From Pararge aegeria (Eukaryota; Arthropoda; Insecta; Lepidoptera; Nymphalidae): a stretch of DNA of 64,000 nucleotides. The notes below the pieces were generated by a model. That model did not search any database. It had not been told where the DNA came from and worked only from the letters and a program-made list of their open reading frames with translations. This document shows, piece by piece, positions 33,324 through 48,300 of this stretch (within the stretch, counting starts at the first letter, position 1; each line of letters begins with the position of its first letter). Location of the stretch: assembly GCF_905163445.1 (NCBI RefSeq), contig NC_053182.1:1798001-1862000 (forward strand). The letters run 5' to 3'. Position numbers and translations under genes: made by a program.

Positions 33324-36300
33324 GTAGGTACTGGAAACCATACGAAATCTATTATAGTCCCATTACGAGTGTTTAAGAGCTTAGACCTGCCTAGCTGCGA
33401 TCGATTGCTGGTTGGCAGGCTTTAACCATTATTGCATGGGGATGGACATTTTCTCACCTAAATATCTACCATTAGCTGAAATCGCAATCAAACCAAATCT
33501 GTCGTAGGATAGATAACATCTAATAAAATGAGGACATTTAAACACTGACGACGTCCATTGGTGACGCGTGACATAGATACGTTAATTATTAACAAATGTA
33601 TTCGTTCGCTGGATTAATTACATTGATTCCCAGCGACGCGTTGCAATTTTATTTTGGCAGGCGTTATTTTTTCACACACGAAATAATTAATAACAATTTA
33701 AAATGTATATAAATATTAAAATTACAATTATATATTTCATTAAATTATTTTGAATATTTTTAATGTTGACAATAATCGATTTATCCACAACTTTCTATTA
33801 TGTAATTTTTCCCATACAAACATTCATCGCCTATGCTACGCAGTGGGTTAAAATTTTTATAGGTATGAAAGATGTCCAGATTTAGATTTTCCTATACTCC
33901 GACCCATCGTGTCGCATCGTCCACCGGACTATTACTTAACGTTTTCTCGGCCATACTTCGTAGCGTCATGTTAATAATGCATAAAATAGCAATACCTAAT
34001 TATTTTCCATTATACATAACTATGATGAAGTAACCATTTAGTCGTGGCTTTTTAAAATTAAACTTAACAACCAAGTGCAGTAGGTATTAAACCAAATTGT
34101 TTCTTCCAGATGGGCGATTCCGCAAAGGCTCGACTTCATGACGTTTGTGGGCAGAGACGTGGTAGCTGTGGCACATGATGTTTACATCATATTCTTTCAC
34201 CTCAAGAACATGACCGAATTGGTCTATGTAGCTAACAATGAGAAGACGGGGGATGGAGTCGATGTTATCGCAGGTAAGGGGGCGTCCATAAATTACGTGA
34301 GGTGTTTTTTTAAATTTTCTGCAATGGTGAGATGTCGTGAGATTTCATTCAACCCCCTCCCCCATCCCCCAATCTCACGTGAGATTTTTCAAAATGTGAG
34401 TTTCTTACGTAAACGCGTTGGATTTGGTATAAAACAAATATGGTGGTTTGACAGTGAGTAAATGTATAACGTCGAAGTATGAATGAAATTATTTTCTTTC
34501 GAACGAATTAATAAATTATTTTAATCGTATTACGATTACGCTTAAGATAAAATCTTAAGCATGTACAATCTGGATTAAATGGACCAAAATAGTATAATTT
34601 TTTTTTGTTTCAATCAGAATAAAAATTGCGTGATATTTGCCGCCCCCCCTCTCTCCAACGTAAGATTAGATGAGATTTGACTCGACCCCCTCCCCCCCTT
34701 AAACACCTCACGTAATTTATGGACGCCCCCTAACTTCTTCTTTTCCTCTTCCTGGGCTTGTCTCTAGGAGGTCCCGGTTCGATTCTCAGCAGGGATAAAT
34801 AGCTGGTGCGAGAAAAGTAACCAGTTATTAAGAGGCTTTGGCCCTGGGTAGTTACCACCCTACCGACAAAGACTTGTCGCTTAGCGATTTAGTGTTCCGT
34901 TGCGATGTTACGTTGAAACCGATTAGGGGTATGACTACCATACTCCCTAACAGGTTAGCCCGCTACCATCTTAGACTGCATCATCACTTGCTTGGTAGCA
35001 CCTGCACCTGGTGGTGAGATTGCAGTCAAGCGCTAACTTGTACTGAAATAAAAATAATAAAAACAAAGCAATAATCATTCTCTTGCTATTCTATCTAATA
35101 TTATAAATGCGAAAGTTTGCCTGTCTGTTTATTTGTTACCTAGTTTCAATGGTTCAGTTCTGCCCGACCGAACGACTTTAATGAATTTTGGCACACATGT
35201 ACGACGTAGCTTCAGGATGCGATTTATTTTACATAAAAATAGTTAGCAAGCAGATAAGTATACTCATGGCCAGTGGCGTGCACAGGGTTTTTGACCAGGG
35301 TATGCAGAAAGAAGTATTTTGCCATAAAATGGAACAATCCTTCGCGTTTATGAGTTATACAAAAATTTTAGGTTATGCAGAGCTTTTGTGCATATATTTA
35401 GTGCGCCACTGCTCATGGCTGTTAAGGGGATGGCAGGCTGCGCACGCAATGTCAATATCGTTTCAACATGGTCGATTGAACCGTTTGAAGCGTACACGCC
35501 TTAATGGGTGCTCAACTTTTTAATATTCAATCATGATCATTATCAACCCAGTACAGTAGTGGGCAGCGACCCTGCTTTCTGAGTCCAAGGCCGTGGGTTC
35601 GATTCCCGCAACTGGAAAATGCCTGTGTGATGAACATGAATGTTTTTCAGTGTCTGGGTGTTTATCTGTATATTATAAGTATTTTTGTGTATAATATTCA
35701 TAAAAATATTCATCAGCTATCTTAGTATCCATAACACAAGCTACGCTTACTTTGGGGCTAGATGGCGATGTGTGTGTTGTCGTAGTATATTTATTTATTT
35801 ATTTTATAATACAGGGCACGGGGCTCCTCTCAGAATGAGTAGGGGTTTTAGGCCGTACTCTACCAAGCTGGCCAAGTACGGATTGGTAGAGTTTGCACGC
35901 CTTTGAGATCGTTAGGGTGACCGCTCAGACATGCAGTTTTCCCTACGATGTTTTTTCCTTCAGCGTTAAAAGAGGTGCTATATACTCACATAACTTTGAA
36001 TAGTTACGGTGAAGAGAAATCATTAAATATAAAGTATTTGGTAGATACCTTGTTACCAGTGCCGTATTAACTACGTAGCAAGAGTAGCAATTGCTACGGG
36101 CTACGCGCGAAAGAGGGCCCCGCAATAGCACTCATCTATGCCTGACTGACTGACTGACAGACACGCGCACGCACGCACACGCACACGCACACGCACACAC
36201 ACACGTACACGCCCACGCACACAGACATCACCTATAGATAGCAAATACGTATTTTATTTAAGATATGTTAGTACGTATTTAAGATACGTACGAGTATTGT

Positions 36301-39300
36301 TGAATTGTATTTTTACCACTTTATACTTAAGAAACCATAGCAGATCAAGGGCTCTTTGAATGAATTTACTACGGGCCTCGCGCCTGCTTAATCAGACACT
36401 GCTTGTTACAAAATTGTGTATTTTTTGTTTTCTCCATTTCAGGACACAAGTCCCAATTTTTCGCATTCGCGGAAAAGGCAAAACATCCTAGAATTTTCAT
36501 TGTGTACTATCCAACGTTTGCCATCATGGCGGAATTGAAAGGTTAGTGTCCTTACCTTGTATCCCTGCTTCCTAACCTTTGGGTAAAGGTAGCAATCCCA
36601 TTTTCAAGCATCAAGGTTGAAAGCGGTCAATGGTTTAAATCTGATGATGCAGAAGAAGAAGTAGAAAAGTCTTCATTGCACATACAAATTGAAAGTTAGG
36701 TTAACAAAACAAACGTTAATCAGATTACTTTCTATGCTCGTATTTTTTAGGTATTTCCCTGTATACTCGTATGTAAGAAATCTAGACACGTTTTTGAATC
36801 TAAATGTGCTTTTAAAAAATCTACAGAATTGTAAATGAAACAAACGAATACCTATATTATTTAGGAGTCTAATGTTTTTGTGTCAGAGCTCTTTCGGAGA
36901 AGTACTGTATGCCGTCATGCTTATTTCTACCGCTGAGCAGGATTTCTGTGTTTCGGGTCTAAATACCGGTCTAGTTACCGGTGTATTTACTGCCGCTTGA
37001 AGCTTAACACCTACGCCTGTGGATTATAAACATACGACGGCATTTTGTGGAACTATAAATAGTTCTAAGTATGACATGAATTATAAAAACGCTTGGGTAT
37101 GAACTGCCCTAGTTTTACAGCTAAATAATATTTTGTCTGTGAGATGGTTTTGATAAAAAACCCCCGGCTAAGTCGGTCGTTGACTCTCCTTATACCAGGG
37201 CCCGTTTGGAACCCTCCTAGCTTTAAGTTAACGAATGTAGTTATCACCATCACCTAACATTAATGGTAACATATTATAATATGTTTTATTAACAAAGTAA
37301 CATATTAATTGTGGGAAGACGACATTAAACAGACCGCGGGACCTAACTGGCGCAGAGTAGCGCACGACAGGAAGCAGTGGCGAGAGCTAGAGGAGGCCCT
37401 TGCCAACAGGCAATCCGAAACTCGTGACATAATTAATTAATAATTTAAGTACATAATTTGAATTCAATATTAATACCTAACCTAACAATTCAATATATTA
37501 ATGTTTATTAAATTTAAAAGTATAAATGTTTATTAGTGTGTATGAAATGACGTTTTGGAATTAAAGGCTATTTTATTTTTTATTTATTTTATTATAATAT
37601 GTATGAACGCTTCATAAGTGCCTTCTACATGAATAAAACATTTTAGAATTTGAATTGTTGAATTTAAAAACAAGCAGCATTGTTGCAAGCAAAGTTGCTC
37701 AAATTGATGGAATTGTCGCAGGACGTGCTCCTTGCATGCCCTGCGAGGTTTTGCTCTGTTTATAGGCGATGGTTTTACACTCTTACAAAAGAAACAGTGC
37801 AAATTGTGTGATTTTCTACCGACGTTTACTTATTCGATCGCGTGAAAGTTTCCTACGATTTATATGGTATCGTAAGTGCGCCATCTATTGACAGTTCGGT
37901 TACCCAGTAGGTAATACGTATACGTAGGTAGAAATCTAACACTTGGCACTTTTTTTTTTGTAATAGTTACATATGTCAATGTTTGTATTATTACTACTAC
38001 GTAATGTATGTGCTATAACTACTTATGTGCACATAGATGCAGACGTCAACCGCTACAAAGGCCTGTGCATGATGGAGTCGGACCTGATCGCAGGGTTCAG
38101 CGGCTTCCCCAATTACCTGATCTCCGTGTGGAGCTGGCGTTCACACCAGCGCCTCCTGTGTATACCCACGAATGTGGTGCGACGGAACCAGATATACATG
38201 TAAGCTGCTAGTGAAATGTACCTCAACAATAAAATCTATATATAAAGGGCAATAAATAGATAAATATTTTACGATAGTTATACATACAGCGCCATTTAGC
38301 CCTATTAAAGTAAGCGTAGTTTTTTTAGGTTATGGGTACGAATATAACCAATGAATATTTTTATGAATAATATACATAAATACTTTTTATATACAGACCC
38401 AGAAAGCATCTTTGCTTTCCCACTCCCACTTCTGATTTCGGATGGAACCGAGATTTTCTGTAGAACTGGTGAAGGAGGATCACGACCCCTAGGGTCAGCC
38501 TCTCGGTCGTCAGTTTCTGATTGCTCTGACATTTCCACAAACAAAACTTCAGAATTTGAGTTGAAAGTACTTTATTATATTAATCTGATTAAGTAAACAA
38601 TAGTAATTAAACAATAGATCACGTGTGAACCGTGTCACAATTCGGAGGTGTTTACTGAACGACGACCTCGATAAAAGTGCCGGCAACTTTTTTTGCTTTT
38701 TCGGAAGGACACTTGCCGATAACCTCCTAAGGGGTTGCTACGGCGTCACCGGGGGAGTGGGGCGAGCGCGAAAGCTCGCCATGAGAAGAGCCCCAGGGCT
38801 CGACGACATCGGGGGGAGTATGGGAGACGTCGACCCGAGGGTGCCTCCTGCGAGGACTCGGACCTCGGCTCGGTTCGACGTTAATCTGACTGTTGGTGGA
38901 CTTTTGGACTAATCATTGTTTAGTCCGAACGCCCCCGTGACCGTGGTAAGGATCCACGTCCGGATGACGTCAGAAATCGGGGCCCTCGTCTTCGCCGGCG
39001 AAGACGCTGTGAATGTTGCGTGTGTGTGTGTTGTTGGGACACGTTGTCGGTAGTTATTTTGTCGTCAGGGTCGTCAAGGACATGCTTCGGACGTCGCCGC
39101 TTTGGTTCGACGTCGGGGACGGGGGTATAAGTGGACGCCTCGACCACTAGGGGGTTGGGGTGTCGGACTGCATTTTCAAAGTAGGTCTTTGATAATGTTT
39201 TCATGTACTGGGCTATGGTGGGAAGATCGAGGTCTCGGTGGAGATCTACGTTGCGCATGTACCACGGACTGTCCGTGGTCATACGCATAAATTTGTTCTG

Positions 39301-42300
39301 CAGGACTTGAAAGCTCCTGTAGGAGCTGTGAGGGCGATGGGCGAATACGACGCTGGCGTATGTCATAATGGGACGTATGCACGTTTTATACAAGGTTACC
39401 TTGTGACGGAGGGATAATTTGCTTTTGCGGCAAATCATCGGATAGAGACGACCCATCACATACGCAGCCTTGTTGCGGGCCTTGCGAATGTGTGCGGTGA
39501 AGCTCATTCTATGATCGAACGTTACTCCCAGGTATTTGGCCTTGTCTTGCCAGGGTATGGGACGCCCGTAGAGGGTGACCTCTGCGGGGTTTACCGTGAA
39601 GCGGCCTCTCGGTTTGCCCGTGAAGAGCACCGCTGCGCTCTTCTCGGGGTTAACCTCGATCCTCCAGAGGCGGAACCACTTGCCCAGCAGGTGGAGCGCC
39701 TTTTGGAGTCGACTTGCAATGTTGCTCTTTTTGGGATCGGTCGCAAAGAGAGCGGTATCGTCGGCGAATTGGGCCAGTTTGACCGTCGCCGGTAGGTCGC
39801 GGGGAATGTCGCTCGTGAAGAGCGCGTATAGAAGTGGGGAGAGCGCGGAGCCCTGAGGGACTCCCGCTCGTATGGGTCTAGGGGAAGAGAGCGTACCGTC
39901 TAGACGATAGCGAAATGTGCGATCGGTGAGATACGCTCGCAGCAAACGAACGAGACTAGCTGGCACGCCCAGATGGTGCAGCTTGTACAACAAGCCGGCG
40001 TGCCAGACCCTGTCGAAGGCCTTGGCAATGTCTAAGAACACGGCCCCAGTGGGGCTCATGTGTCTGTATCGATTGAATCCTGCCAGTATGTGCTCCGTGA
40101 GGCGGTGCGCTTGGTGGACGCAAGAGTGCTTGGCTCGAAAGCCGAATTGCTCGTCGTTAAGGAGGTTTTTCTCCTCTACGACTGCCTTCAGTCTATGTAA
40201 TATTACCCTCTCATACACCTTTGCTAAGGTGTTGAGGAGGCTTATAGGGCGATAACTGGAGGGAAGGTCGCGGGGTTTGCCCGACTTGTGGATACCTATG
40301 ACTGTTGCTTCCTTCCACTGGTTGGGGAAGTAGCAGTTTGCCAAGAATACATTAAAAATTACCACAAGTAGGTTGATAATTTGTCCTGGGAGTAACTTTA
40401 GGGTTTTATTGGTAATGCCGTCGGGGCCTGGGGCTTTCTTAGAGTGGAAACCCTTGATAATAGTATGAACTTCATCGCAGGTCGTCGGGGCTGCCGGCAA
40501 CTGCACTGCGCATGTTTTTATATCGCCCACTTCGATCCCACCTCCCGTGAATCATGGAAGGGCACAATTTTGTTTGAGTGTGCATGAATAAAACAACTTT
40601 GCGTATTCACCGCCGACATATATTTGTCCTTCCTTCATGGCATAGAGTAGGTAAGTGAGCTAGTGGGAGATTAATGAAGGCTACTTTTTGTCCCAGAAAA
40701 GCGAAAGGTTTTAAAAAACCGTAAGAAATAAGGACAATGAACACTGGCATCAGCTAGTAATGTTATAACCAGCTTTCCGAGTCCAAGACCGTGGGTTCGA
40801 TTCCCACAACTGGAAAATGTTTGTGTGATGAACATGGTTGTTTTTCAGTCTCTGGGTGTCTATATGTATATTATAAGTTTTTTTGTATATTATTCATAAA
40901 AATATTTATATTCTCTTAGTACCTAGGCTGGATGGCGATGTGTGTATGTATTCTCGTAGTATATATTATAGATAGACGTAGGATATATTTTATTCTGGAA
41001 GTTTAAAAAATTACCTACCTTTGCAAAGCTCTAAGTATAGCTTAGTTGATGTAGGTGAAAGTTTTTAAAGAGATAGCTTGCATCTTGGACGAATATATAT
41101 GATATCTTTATCCCTTAAAACTATAAATATATTATTTCAAGGTTAAACTAAGTAGGTGTAGGTACATTAAGCTTTTCTCGTGGCGGTTATTCCACCATCA
41201 AAAGCATTCCCAGGGAAGGTCGACTTCAGATATCGGTCAGTGGATAACATGTTCAACTGCAGATCGCAAGATCCTGGATTCGATTGCAGGGTCGGCGCTG
41301 GATGTGTAAGATATTGGATTTCTTCATTTAATATTACCAGCAACGCCTTGCTTATGGACGAAACAGCAGGCACACTATGTGCACGGACTCTTAAGTTTTA
41401 AAGTTATTTTTAGGGCCAGTCGTACGCATGTGCTTATATGCCAGTGCTGGGGCGAGGGCCTACATGTATGGGAGGTCGCGCCATGCTTCAAGCGTTGCCT
41501 GATAATGAAACGCAGTAGACAGGCGGCCGCCAGCTGGGAGGTCTCTAATCCAAAGTTGATAGCGGTTTGCTGGAGCAACGACGGACAACTGTACGCTATT
41601 GATGAAAAAGCTAATCTTTACAGTGTAAGTTAATGGTTTTATATAATCTTCAGCCTATTGTCACATTGATCTGCACAGGCCTCCTAGGACAAGGAGGTAG
41701 GGAATACAGCATTAACGCACCGCGCTGCTTCAATGCGCGATGGCGGGCTTTGAAGATTAATTACTATTACATAATAGTATAAATAACCTGGACAAAAGTC
41801 TGAAGGCTTAACGTCCTTAGCTAGCTAAGCTAAAGCGCGGGGAAAAACTGGACTATAGAAGCACCCGTTACTTTGCAGTATTACATGATATTATGAAAAA
41901 TAGGTTTAATTTTCTATACTCTGAGAAAAGCAGGCGAATCTGTATGGTGTAATTTATAATTTCTTCAATCTTTATACTCCACACCAATCAGATCTTCGGA
42001 AATGTACCCTCTACGCACGTTTCGCTCCGAAACCGGAGCTTTCTCTGGAGAAGTTGGCTAGCAAATTAAGCTTAATTTTAATAATATATAATCGAGCTGT
42101 TATAGTTTATATTTGTATTGGCCTGGCCCAAGAATCAAACCCGGGCCTCCCTAATTATAGTACTCACCATTTTTCCCTGAATACATTAAGTAGGAACCTA
42201 GGTATATACCCTAGGTACAACGTATATGTAAATGAAATCCGAAATACTGACAGAATACCAGCGTTGTGGGTACATTAGTATCCGGAACATTAAGCTGTGT

Positions 42301-45300
42301 CAGAACCTTTTTATTGGCACGACACATCATAGACTTAAGCTATTACTAATTAAGTACTAAATGTTTAAGTTACTCCGTATGTAAGTCTGTTTGTGTTGTT
42401 CTGATAAATAAACAAATTCTATTCTATTCTATTCTATAAATATTACTTCACAGGCTTTACATTATGTACTGTCTCTGAGGCTTATCTGTGAAACCTAAAC
42501 CTAAAGTTTTTGAGTAAACAACTGCCGTAGTTTTTACTGAAAGACATCAGACACAGCCCTATCATCAAATGTGTACGGGAGCTATGGTGATATGCTCGAC
42601 CGTAACAATAGGAAGATCTTCCTCCGAGCGGGTGATCATGCTCGGGGACCGTGGTCCGAACATTCATTTTTTGGAAGTTGTATATATAGGCATTCTTCGT
42701 GAACACTTCGCTAGCGCGATGCAGGATTTTTGTAGCGCCATCTAGTTATGTAATGTGGAGATCGCTACAGTATTAGTAGTATAGTAGATGGCGCTACACA
42801 TGCAACATTAAAATCATGTGACTCCTGTCACTTTATTAGGTACGCGTCGCGCAGCGTAGGTACTGTGCGCGTGTCGGTCTTTTATCTTCAATAGGGTTGT
42901 CATAAATAAACACTTAGAATGTTTTGAATGCGTTTATATGTTTGGGTGATTATTTATGAAATATACTCATGCATTGTTCAGTATTATTTTCACATTCAAT
43001 TCGTGACACGTTGTATGTAGTGCTCGCATTTTTAATCTCTTAATAACGTTCTCTTTTAGTTACTGTCCGATGGTGTGGGTATGGTGACAAATTTGGAGTG
43101 GTCGGACAACCTGAAGGGCTCCCGTAAGACGTGCATGTGCTCATTTCATAGCGGCATTTTAATCTATGGCCCTGATAAACTCATTCGGGTAAGAACATTA
43201 ACATTTTAGTTATACTTTATACCTCTTTCTTTTTTTTTCGTGTAAGCCAGTTTTTTAAACATTAATAGTGAGCATACTAACAAGCGAGCTTCCTAATGTA
43301 AAATAACTCCCGCCGCCACAGCACCTAAAGAGCCACAAATTTTAAAGAATTTGTTCATTCGCCCATTCAATATTAACTCAAAATAGTGGTTTTGAGGGAA
43401 CGCATTGGATAGGCGAATTCTCTAATGATCTTTTATGATATGAGAAAATTAAAGATCTGAAAATTAAAGTCTACGCCCGTTTCGCTCCGAAACCGGAGCA
43501 ATTGAAATGAACAATTATTTATTGTAAAGTCAACGTGTCCTGAAGATGCTATTATAAATTATCGCATATAGATTCTGCTGCTGTTCGCAGAGTATGGCAA
43601 ATTAAGCTTAATTTTCATAATGTATTATGGATTTCGGCAAAGTAACGCCTGCTTCTATCCAATAGTGGGACGAATATTAATCGAGGATGAAATAATAATT
43701 TTCTTTAGAAACGAATACTATTCATCGCAATCGCATGAGTGACGTTACCTGGATCCTGCTTGGTATTTGTAGCCCGTGTGGCAACGGCTGATCAGAATAC
43801 AGTTGTCAACACCTCACTACACTCGGTTGTCGTACGAGGCGACTAAGGGGATATAACGTTGAAAGGGCAGCAGCGTACTCAGTGGTACTTCTTCATCTAC
43901 TGCGATCACCAACCCACCTGATCAGCATTGTGATTATAAGCAAACCGTTCCGTTGGGAGAGGCCTTTAGTCCAGCAGTGAACTTGTAAAGGTGATGTTCA
44001 TGCTGGTTTGTACGTTGTTGGCGACAAGTATACGGAATTCTTCTACTTTTTGAACATTAGAATTATTTATTTTACTCTACTAGAATAATCACGGGAGTAG
44101 AAAATATCTTAATTCAAATTAACATGTCTCCAGTGCCTAAGAAAAGCGGAAAATAAATGGATAGTGTCTTGGAAGTATACCCCCGATGATGAGGTGCTGC
44201 GTCTAGTGTCGAACTCGACGTCCGATATAGCAGTCGTATGGACAGAAAAGGGTTTCGTTTACAAACTTGACGGTGAATCGGAGGACAAGATAAACGTCAA
44301 GTTGTTTACATTCAAGCAGAGGTACTCGTAACAATATTTATTGGATGGCTATTTACTAACTTTTTTTTTAATAAAAAGACCCCTAGATTGGTGTTACCTA
44401 CCTAAACATTACATGCAAGCATTTTTATATGCTGGTGATAAACTCTAGCTACGAGGGTTCCATGCGCACCCGATACAACTAGCATGCGCGTCATGAGAGT
44501 TTTGTCTATCCATTATCTCTTCTTTCTCTTATATATAAGAAATAGAGACTACCGGATAGAGATAATTTTCTCATAGCACGAATGCTACTCCTACTGGTTT
44601 GAATGAGAATAGTTAAGCTTAGTTTAGTTACCAGAAATATAGTACTAGGTTTTAAACGTATTATAATAATGTACGTAAATAGTCTACGCTATTACTACGC
44701 CTACACTGCTACAGCGTAGACCTTGTTGTTTCTACAATTCGCATTTTAAAAGATGCCATTAAACGCAATGACCTCTAATTTCTCCGGCAATCGTAGGTCA
44801 TTGCTTTTAATGAATGAATGAATGAATACACTTTTATTGTACACCACATAAACATAACAAATTAAAATTGTGCTTTGCTTACTATGCCACGAAATAATTG
44901 TATGCCTTTTTCATCAGTCTTCTTCAAAGCCACTGTTATCTTTTTTTATAAGAATTGTACATTAAAATAACCCTTTCATGGTATAAACATTGAAAAAAAA
45001 TAAGAAAAAATAATTTATGCTTGGTAAATTTTTTTAAGTTATACTTCTTTTGGCGCATTACGGAAAAATGGTGAGAGTAAATTTTTACGATGCGCGCGCA
45101 CACCATCTCTAAAAACCGACACCATGAAGTAAAAAGACGTTTTTTTTTATAAAGGTTTGACAGTTGCCTTTCAATAATTCAAACAATACCTTTTTTCTAT
45201 TGTTATAGTCGTAAAAATGTAATAGGCCCGTTTTGACATTTGTCATCGCGACGTAACTAGTTATGGAACCGACTCGGGACTCGATACAAACGATAAATCA

Positions 45301-48300
45301 ATTCAAGTTTGTATCAGTACTTGATTGATATTATTATGTAAAGTGTTCGTTCGTTCAAAGTATTCCTTTAACTTCAAAACCAATACGCGTGACTGGCTCT
45401 TGATTATACTGTCCAACATGTTGAAACAGAGTTAGTACTATATAACAACAAACACAAAAATCGAGTCAAATCACTATGTTTAAATTAATGTCCGAAATAG
45501 AAGAGTAGTTAGATGAGAGTTAACGTAATAGTAAACAATATATATCAAACTTAAACGAGCGCACAGTCAACTTTACAAGATGAGGAACGAAAAACACCCT
45601 TCTGACCGGAACACAGCATTGCAACAATGCTGCTTAGCGGCAGAAACAAAAAGGTGATAGCTACTAAAAATTACATTTAAACGTAACATATTTTTTTAGA
45701 AATATAAAGAAGTTTCAACTGATCGCACCGGACTACAAATATCTCGCAACAATCAATAATACTGGTGTCGTATGTATTTATGAAGTCGATACTGCGAAGC
45801 TGGTAAGTTTATTACGTTATGATTCAAAAGAATTGTGTTTTCTTTTAAAGATGAACATGAAATTTTACCCTATGGGGCCAACTGGACCATAGGGTAAATA
45901 GTTATAGACCATATAAACGCTTTCCGTCCGTGAGTGTGTATGTCAGAGGGCTGTTTTATCAAGTACCGTAATGGGTAAAGAATTGCAATTTTCCATGTGT
46001 ATTTATTTATTTATTACTATTGCCGGTATTTATTTATTATTTATTTAAACAACTTTATTGCATAATATAGGAAACACACGGAGAAACACTTACTTTAACA
46101 TATTATGTGCAAAAGGCGGCCTAATCACTAAACGTGATCTCTTCCAGGCATGAGTGATGGGAAATCGCAATTGTATATAAACGAGTATAATAACATAGAT
46201 TTACACACTAAAAAAATCATAAATAAATAAATAAAGTAATAAATGTAATAAAATATATAAATATTTATATACATATATATATTTATATATTTTTTTATTC
46301 CACTACAAACCCATGACTGCAATCTGACCTGGTGATAAGTGGTGATGCTGCAGTCTAAGATGGTAACGCTGATCGGAGTTTTTATACCTTTTTACCGATT
46401 TGTATGGAATCGATAAAGCACCATCTAGTTACAATTCAAGGAAATGGTATGTACGCACTTGGCCGGTTTTTGTGTATCTTTGTTTCAGGCACTTGTAAAA
46501 TTGGTACGAGGGGGCGATATCTCCTTCGAAGCTAGTCCTGTGGATCCTCTCATGATTATCTTCGGCGAGGTTGGCAGTAACTACGGCATGGCTGTATTCA
46601 CCTTCAGACCAGAAAAAGGCCTGAGTAAAGTCGAAAATATGTGCTTGACAAACCAGATCGTCTCTAAAGTCGTTTTTTCACCCACGGGGAAACACGTTGT
46701 AGCAGCCGCGATGTCCGCTGGGCATATCTTTATTTTCCACGTAAGTACTCAAACACTCTCTTAGGGTAATGGAATAGGACGGCCTAAGTTCGATTACGGG
46801 TTATGGTAGGGCCTTGGTATCCTTGAAACAATTATGAACCTAGCTTTTTTGATAATTTGCAACTTTAAGTTCTTTGTACTACTATCGGTTTTGTGCTTTA
46901 TGTTGTATCTGTACTTATAATAAAACTGTAACGAGTCAAATTCTGTACATTGAAAATATTTTAGAAATTTATTTGGAGGGCATTCTATAACCGATAAGGA
47001 TTCATGTCTGTCTGTCTGTGTCTGGGCTGCGCATCACGCTAAAACTATTGAATTAATTCAAATGAAACCTTGCACGATTTGAGTTTATATTTCGAGGTAG
47101 GGTTTAGAATACTTTTTAACTCGAAATTCAGTTCTTCTGGCAGAGGGGGTGAAATTCTTTGACAATTTTATACCATATCTATGTCAAATGTTAACCGATT
47201 CCATGGTGCTGTAGCAGAGAGGTAATTCCCCCAAAAAAAGAGACCCGAATAAAGTTTAAATAAAATTGTCTTTCTATCTGTCTATCTGCAGCTGACAGAT
47301 GCGTACAAGCTCAACCTGATACGGTACACGGAGCTGGGCCGCGGCCTGGCGGACTGCTTCCTCACGAAAGTTGGTGACTCCATGCGTGCGTTCAGCCTCG
47401 TACTGTTCTCCGATAAATATGCAATCGGTATGTAAATCCGCCTCGGCTTTAAAGGGAACCTGAACCTCAAAACAGAAGTTCCACCACCTGGTGGGGGCCC
47501 GTCGTTACGCGGTGGCTCGCATTTGGCCTGTGTTTTTAAGAACTTGTGCCTGCAGCTTGCTTTACAGCCTGTAGTCGAGGAAATAATCGCACAAATCTAA
47601 CACGAGCCGTTTCTGCAGAAAGAACAAAAAGCTGGAAGTTGTCATTGCAATAATGTATTATTTTAAGAATACGACTTTTGTCACATAATAATATAATTAA
47701 AACAAGGCAAATTACGGGGAAGTCCGAAACCATCTAACTCTCAATGAGAAATAATTATCAAAAGCATTGGTTAAAAGACTGTGGATAGCCGGTAGGTAAG
47801 TACACGTGATGGTAATAAACAAAAAAAAACCTTTTAAAAACATTTACAAACTTTTTTTTAAATTTCAAATCGAGCTTCACACAGCATAAGTGGCCTTATT
47901 AGATTTTTAACACACGCTCGAATTGGGTCCGAAACTTATCCCCCGCTTTCAGCGTAACCTGACCGGTTACGCTCCACAACAACTCCTTGAAATATCGGTT
48001 ACGTTAATTCGGCAGTAAAGGCGCGATATCAGAAGTTAGCTTAACGTAACTAATCGACGAAGAAAAAATAAAAACTTAGGAACTTAAAATTATGTTTAGA
48101 CTTTAACAATAAATAATGGATTAGGTTATATCATATCAATGCGAGGTCTTAGTTCGAACCACTAGTAATCCTAATATTAACAGGCGAGCGAATTATCTGC
48201 GTCAACGCGGAGTCGGGCAAGGACAACAAGTTCGCCGGCAAGATCGCGGGCCCCTACGCACAGCTGCTGCCGCTAAGCACGAAGGACTCTGCGGTTGCTG

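Noticed and set aside
36160..36228. CA/CG tract as a CRISPR-like or regulatory array
   Set aside because: A simple dinucleotide microsatellite inside a hAT-type element.
38625..38912. 95-codon plus-strand ORF in the LINE 3' UTR
   Set aside because: Antisense to the element and explained by its high GC content.
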